From positions 1-5,756 of the forward strand of contig JAEXBL010000337.1 in NCBI GenBank assembly GCA_023394015.1: 5,756 nt of DNA. The letters are read 5' to 3'. The translations under genes were made by a program, and so were the position numbers. Positions 5,388 through 5,756 of this stretch are shown here, piece after piece; within the stretch, counting starts at the first letter, position 1, and each line of letters opens with the position of its first letter. Under the pieces are notes generated by a model. That model was not told where the DNA came from and searched no databases. It saw only the letters and a list, made by a program, of their open reading frames with translations. The stretch comes from Pseudomonadota bacterium (GTDB lineage: Bacteria > Pseudomonadota > Gammaproteobacteria > Burkholderiales > Burkholderiaceae_C).

Positions 5388-5618
5388 GGGCTGCAGCACT
5401 GTAGCCAGCGGCGGTAGCGGGCGCCAGTTGGTAGGCTTACCAGGGCATGGCTTGTCGGGTGTTGGTACTGTCTTTTATCAGGGGCGCTGCACCGCGCGGC
5501 AAGAGGCGTGCAGCGGCGATCAGGGCCGCTGCGCCACCGTGCAGCCCATGTGCCGCAGCGGCCTCCCGTATCATTCGCGCTGGCCCGCAGCCAGCCGCGC
5601 GCTGCCGGCCCGACCGCC
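5388..5618. other. Divergent intergenic region with two inverted repeats
   Basis: This 231-base region separates two divergent gene starts and must hold promoters for both, but no convincing sigma-70 pair was found. It contains CGCTGCAC/GTGCAGCG (5485-5492 and 5508-5515, 15-base loop) and GGCCGCTGCG/CGCAGCGGCC (5524-5533 and 5554-5563, 20-base loop). Both are perfect. GTGCAGC recurs at 5539-5545 inside the second loop. They may be operator sites or leader RNA structure for the gene at 5619; the only T-rich stretch is near 5472-5478. Confidence 0.35.
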
Positions 5619-5756
5619 ATGCCGTCCGACCTCGACCACGCCCCCGACCAGCCGCTGCGCCCGCCCGAGTCCGAGCCCGAGCAAAGCCTGTGGCGCTGGC
5701 TGGTCGCCGCGGTGCTGGTGCTGGTCATCGTGGTGGGCGCCTACCAGGCCTATGAG
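5619..5756 (+). CDS. N terminus of a membrane-anchored protein, partial
   Basis: The frame from the ATG at 5619 stays open to the window edge for 46 codons. It starts with an acidic, proline-rich segment of about 23 residues (MPSDLDHAPDQPLRPPESEP), then LWRW and a strongly hydrophobic stretch LVAAVLVLVIVVGAY (28-42), then QAYE. This is the plan of a protein with a short cytoplasmic N terminus and one membrane anchor, with its main domain outside the window on the periplasmic side. No clear Shine-Dalgarno sequence precedes the ATG. The product cannot be named from this fragment. A second frame overlaps this stretch from 5447, but it lacks such organised structure and looks like a GC-rich shadow. 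Confidence 0.65.
   Translation, partial: MPSDLDHAPDQPLRPPESEPEQSLWRWLVAAVLVLVIVVGAYQAYE

Noticed and set aside
1..5756. CRISPR arrays, tRNA or rRNA genes, insertion sequences
   Set aside because: No regularly spaced repeats, cloverleaf-like sequence, transposase or terminal inverted repeats with target duplications were seen on either strand.

Overview
The window is GC-rich throughout (roughly two thirds G+C by eye) and reads like a chromosome fragment of a betaproteobacterium, most likely Burkholderiales and perhaps Comamonadaceae. This rests on codon use, the FixJ/NarL-type response regulator and the general look of the proteins; no marker gene fixes the taxon.

Layout. Positions 2-313 hold the DNA-binding end of a response regulator that begins outside the window. 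A 311-base leader rich in palindromes follows (314-624) and includes a 13-pair stem-loop at 434-467. It leads, through a strong ribosome binding site, to a glycine-rich, coiled-coil protein of 256 residues that I cannot name (625-1395), closed by a clear intrinsic terminator (1427-1450). From 1494 to 4557 lies a family of exported proteins of unknown function, resembling from memory the Pfam family DUF6683. It consists of a degraded 3' relic (1494-1654), an intact gene (1860-2648), a frameshifted gene (2842-3688) and a more divergent intact gene (3748-4557). Between the second and third members sits an orphan copy of the last 28 codons of the glycine-rich gene (2645-2734), with a collapsed remnant of its terminator. 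A GNAT acetyltransferase of the RimJ/RimL type lies on the minus strand (4698-5387). A divergent gene for a membrane-anchored protein starts at 5619 and runs off the end.

Interpretation. The glycine-rich gene and the exported-protein genes appear to have been duplicated together in tandem and then partly lost, leaving relics of both types in alternation. Matching sequence blocks upstream of the genes at 1860 and 2842 support this. Two exported paralogs stay intact (each with signal peptide and full C terminus), as does one full glycine-rich gene, so some function is probably still selected. The repeated association suggests, but does not prove, that the glycine-rich protein and the exported proteins act together at or outside the cell envelope. 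This locus is the best candidate here for something undescribed. The acetyltransferase and the last gene look like ordinary flanking genes.
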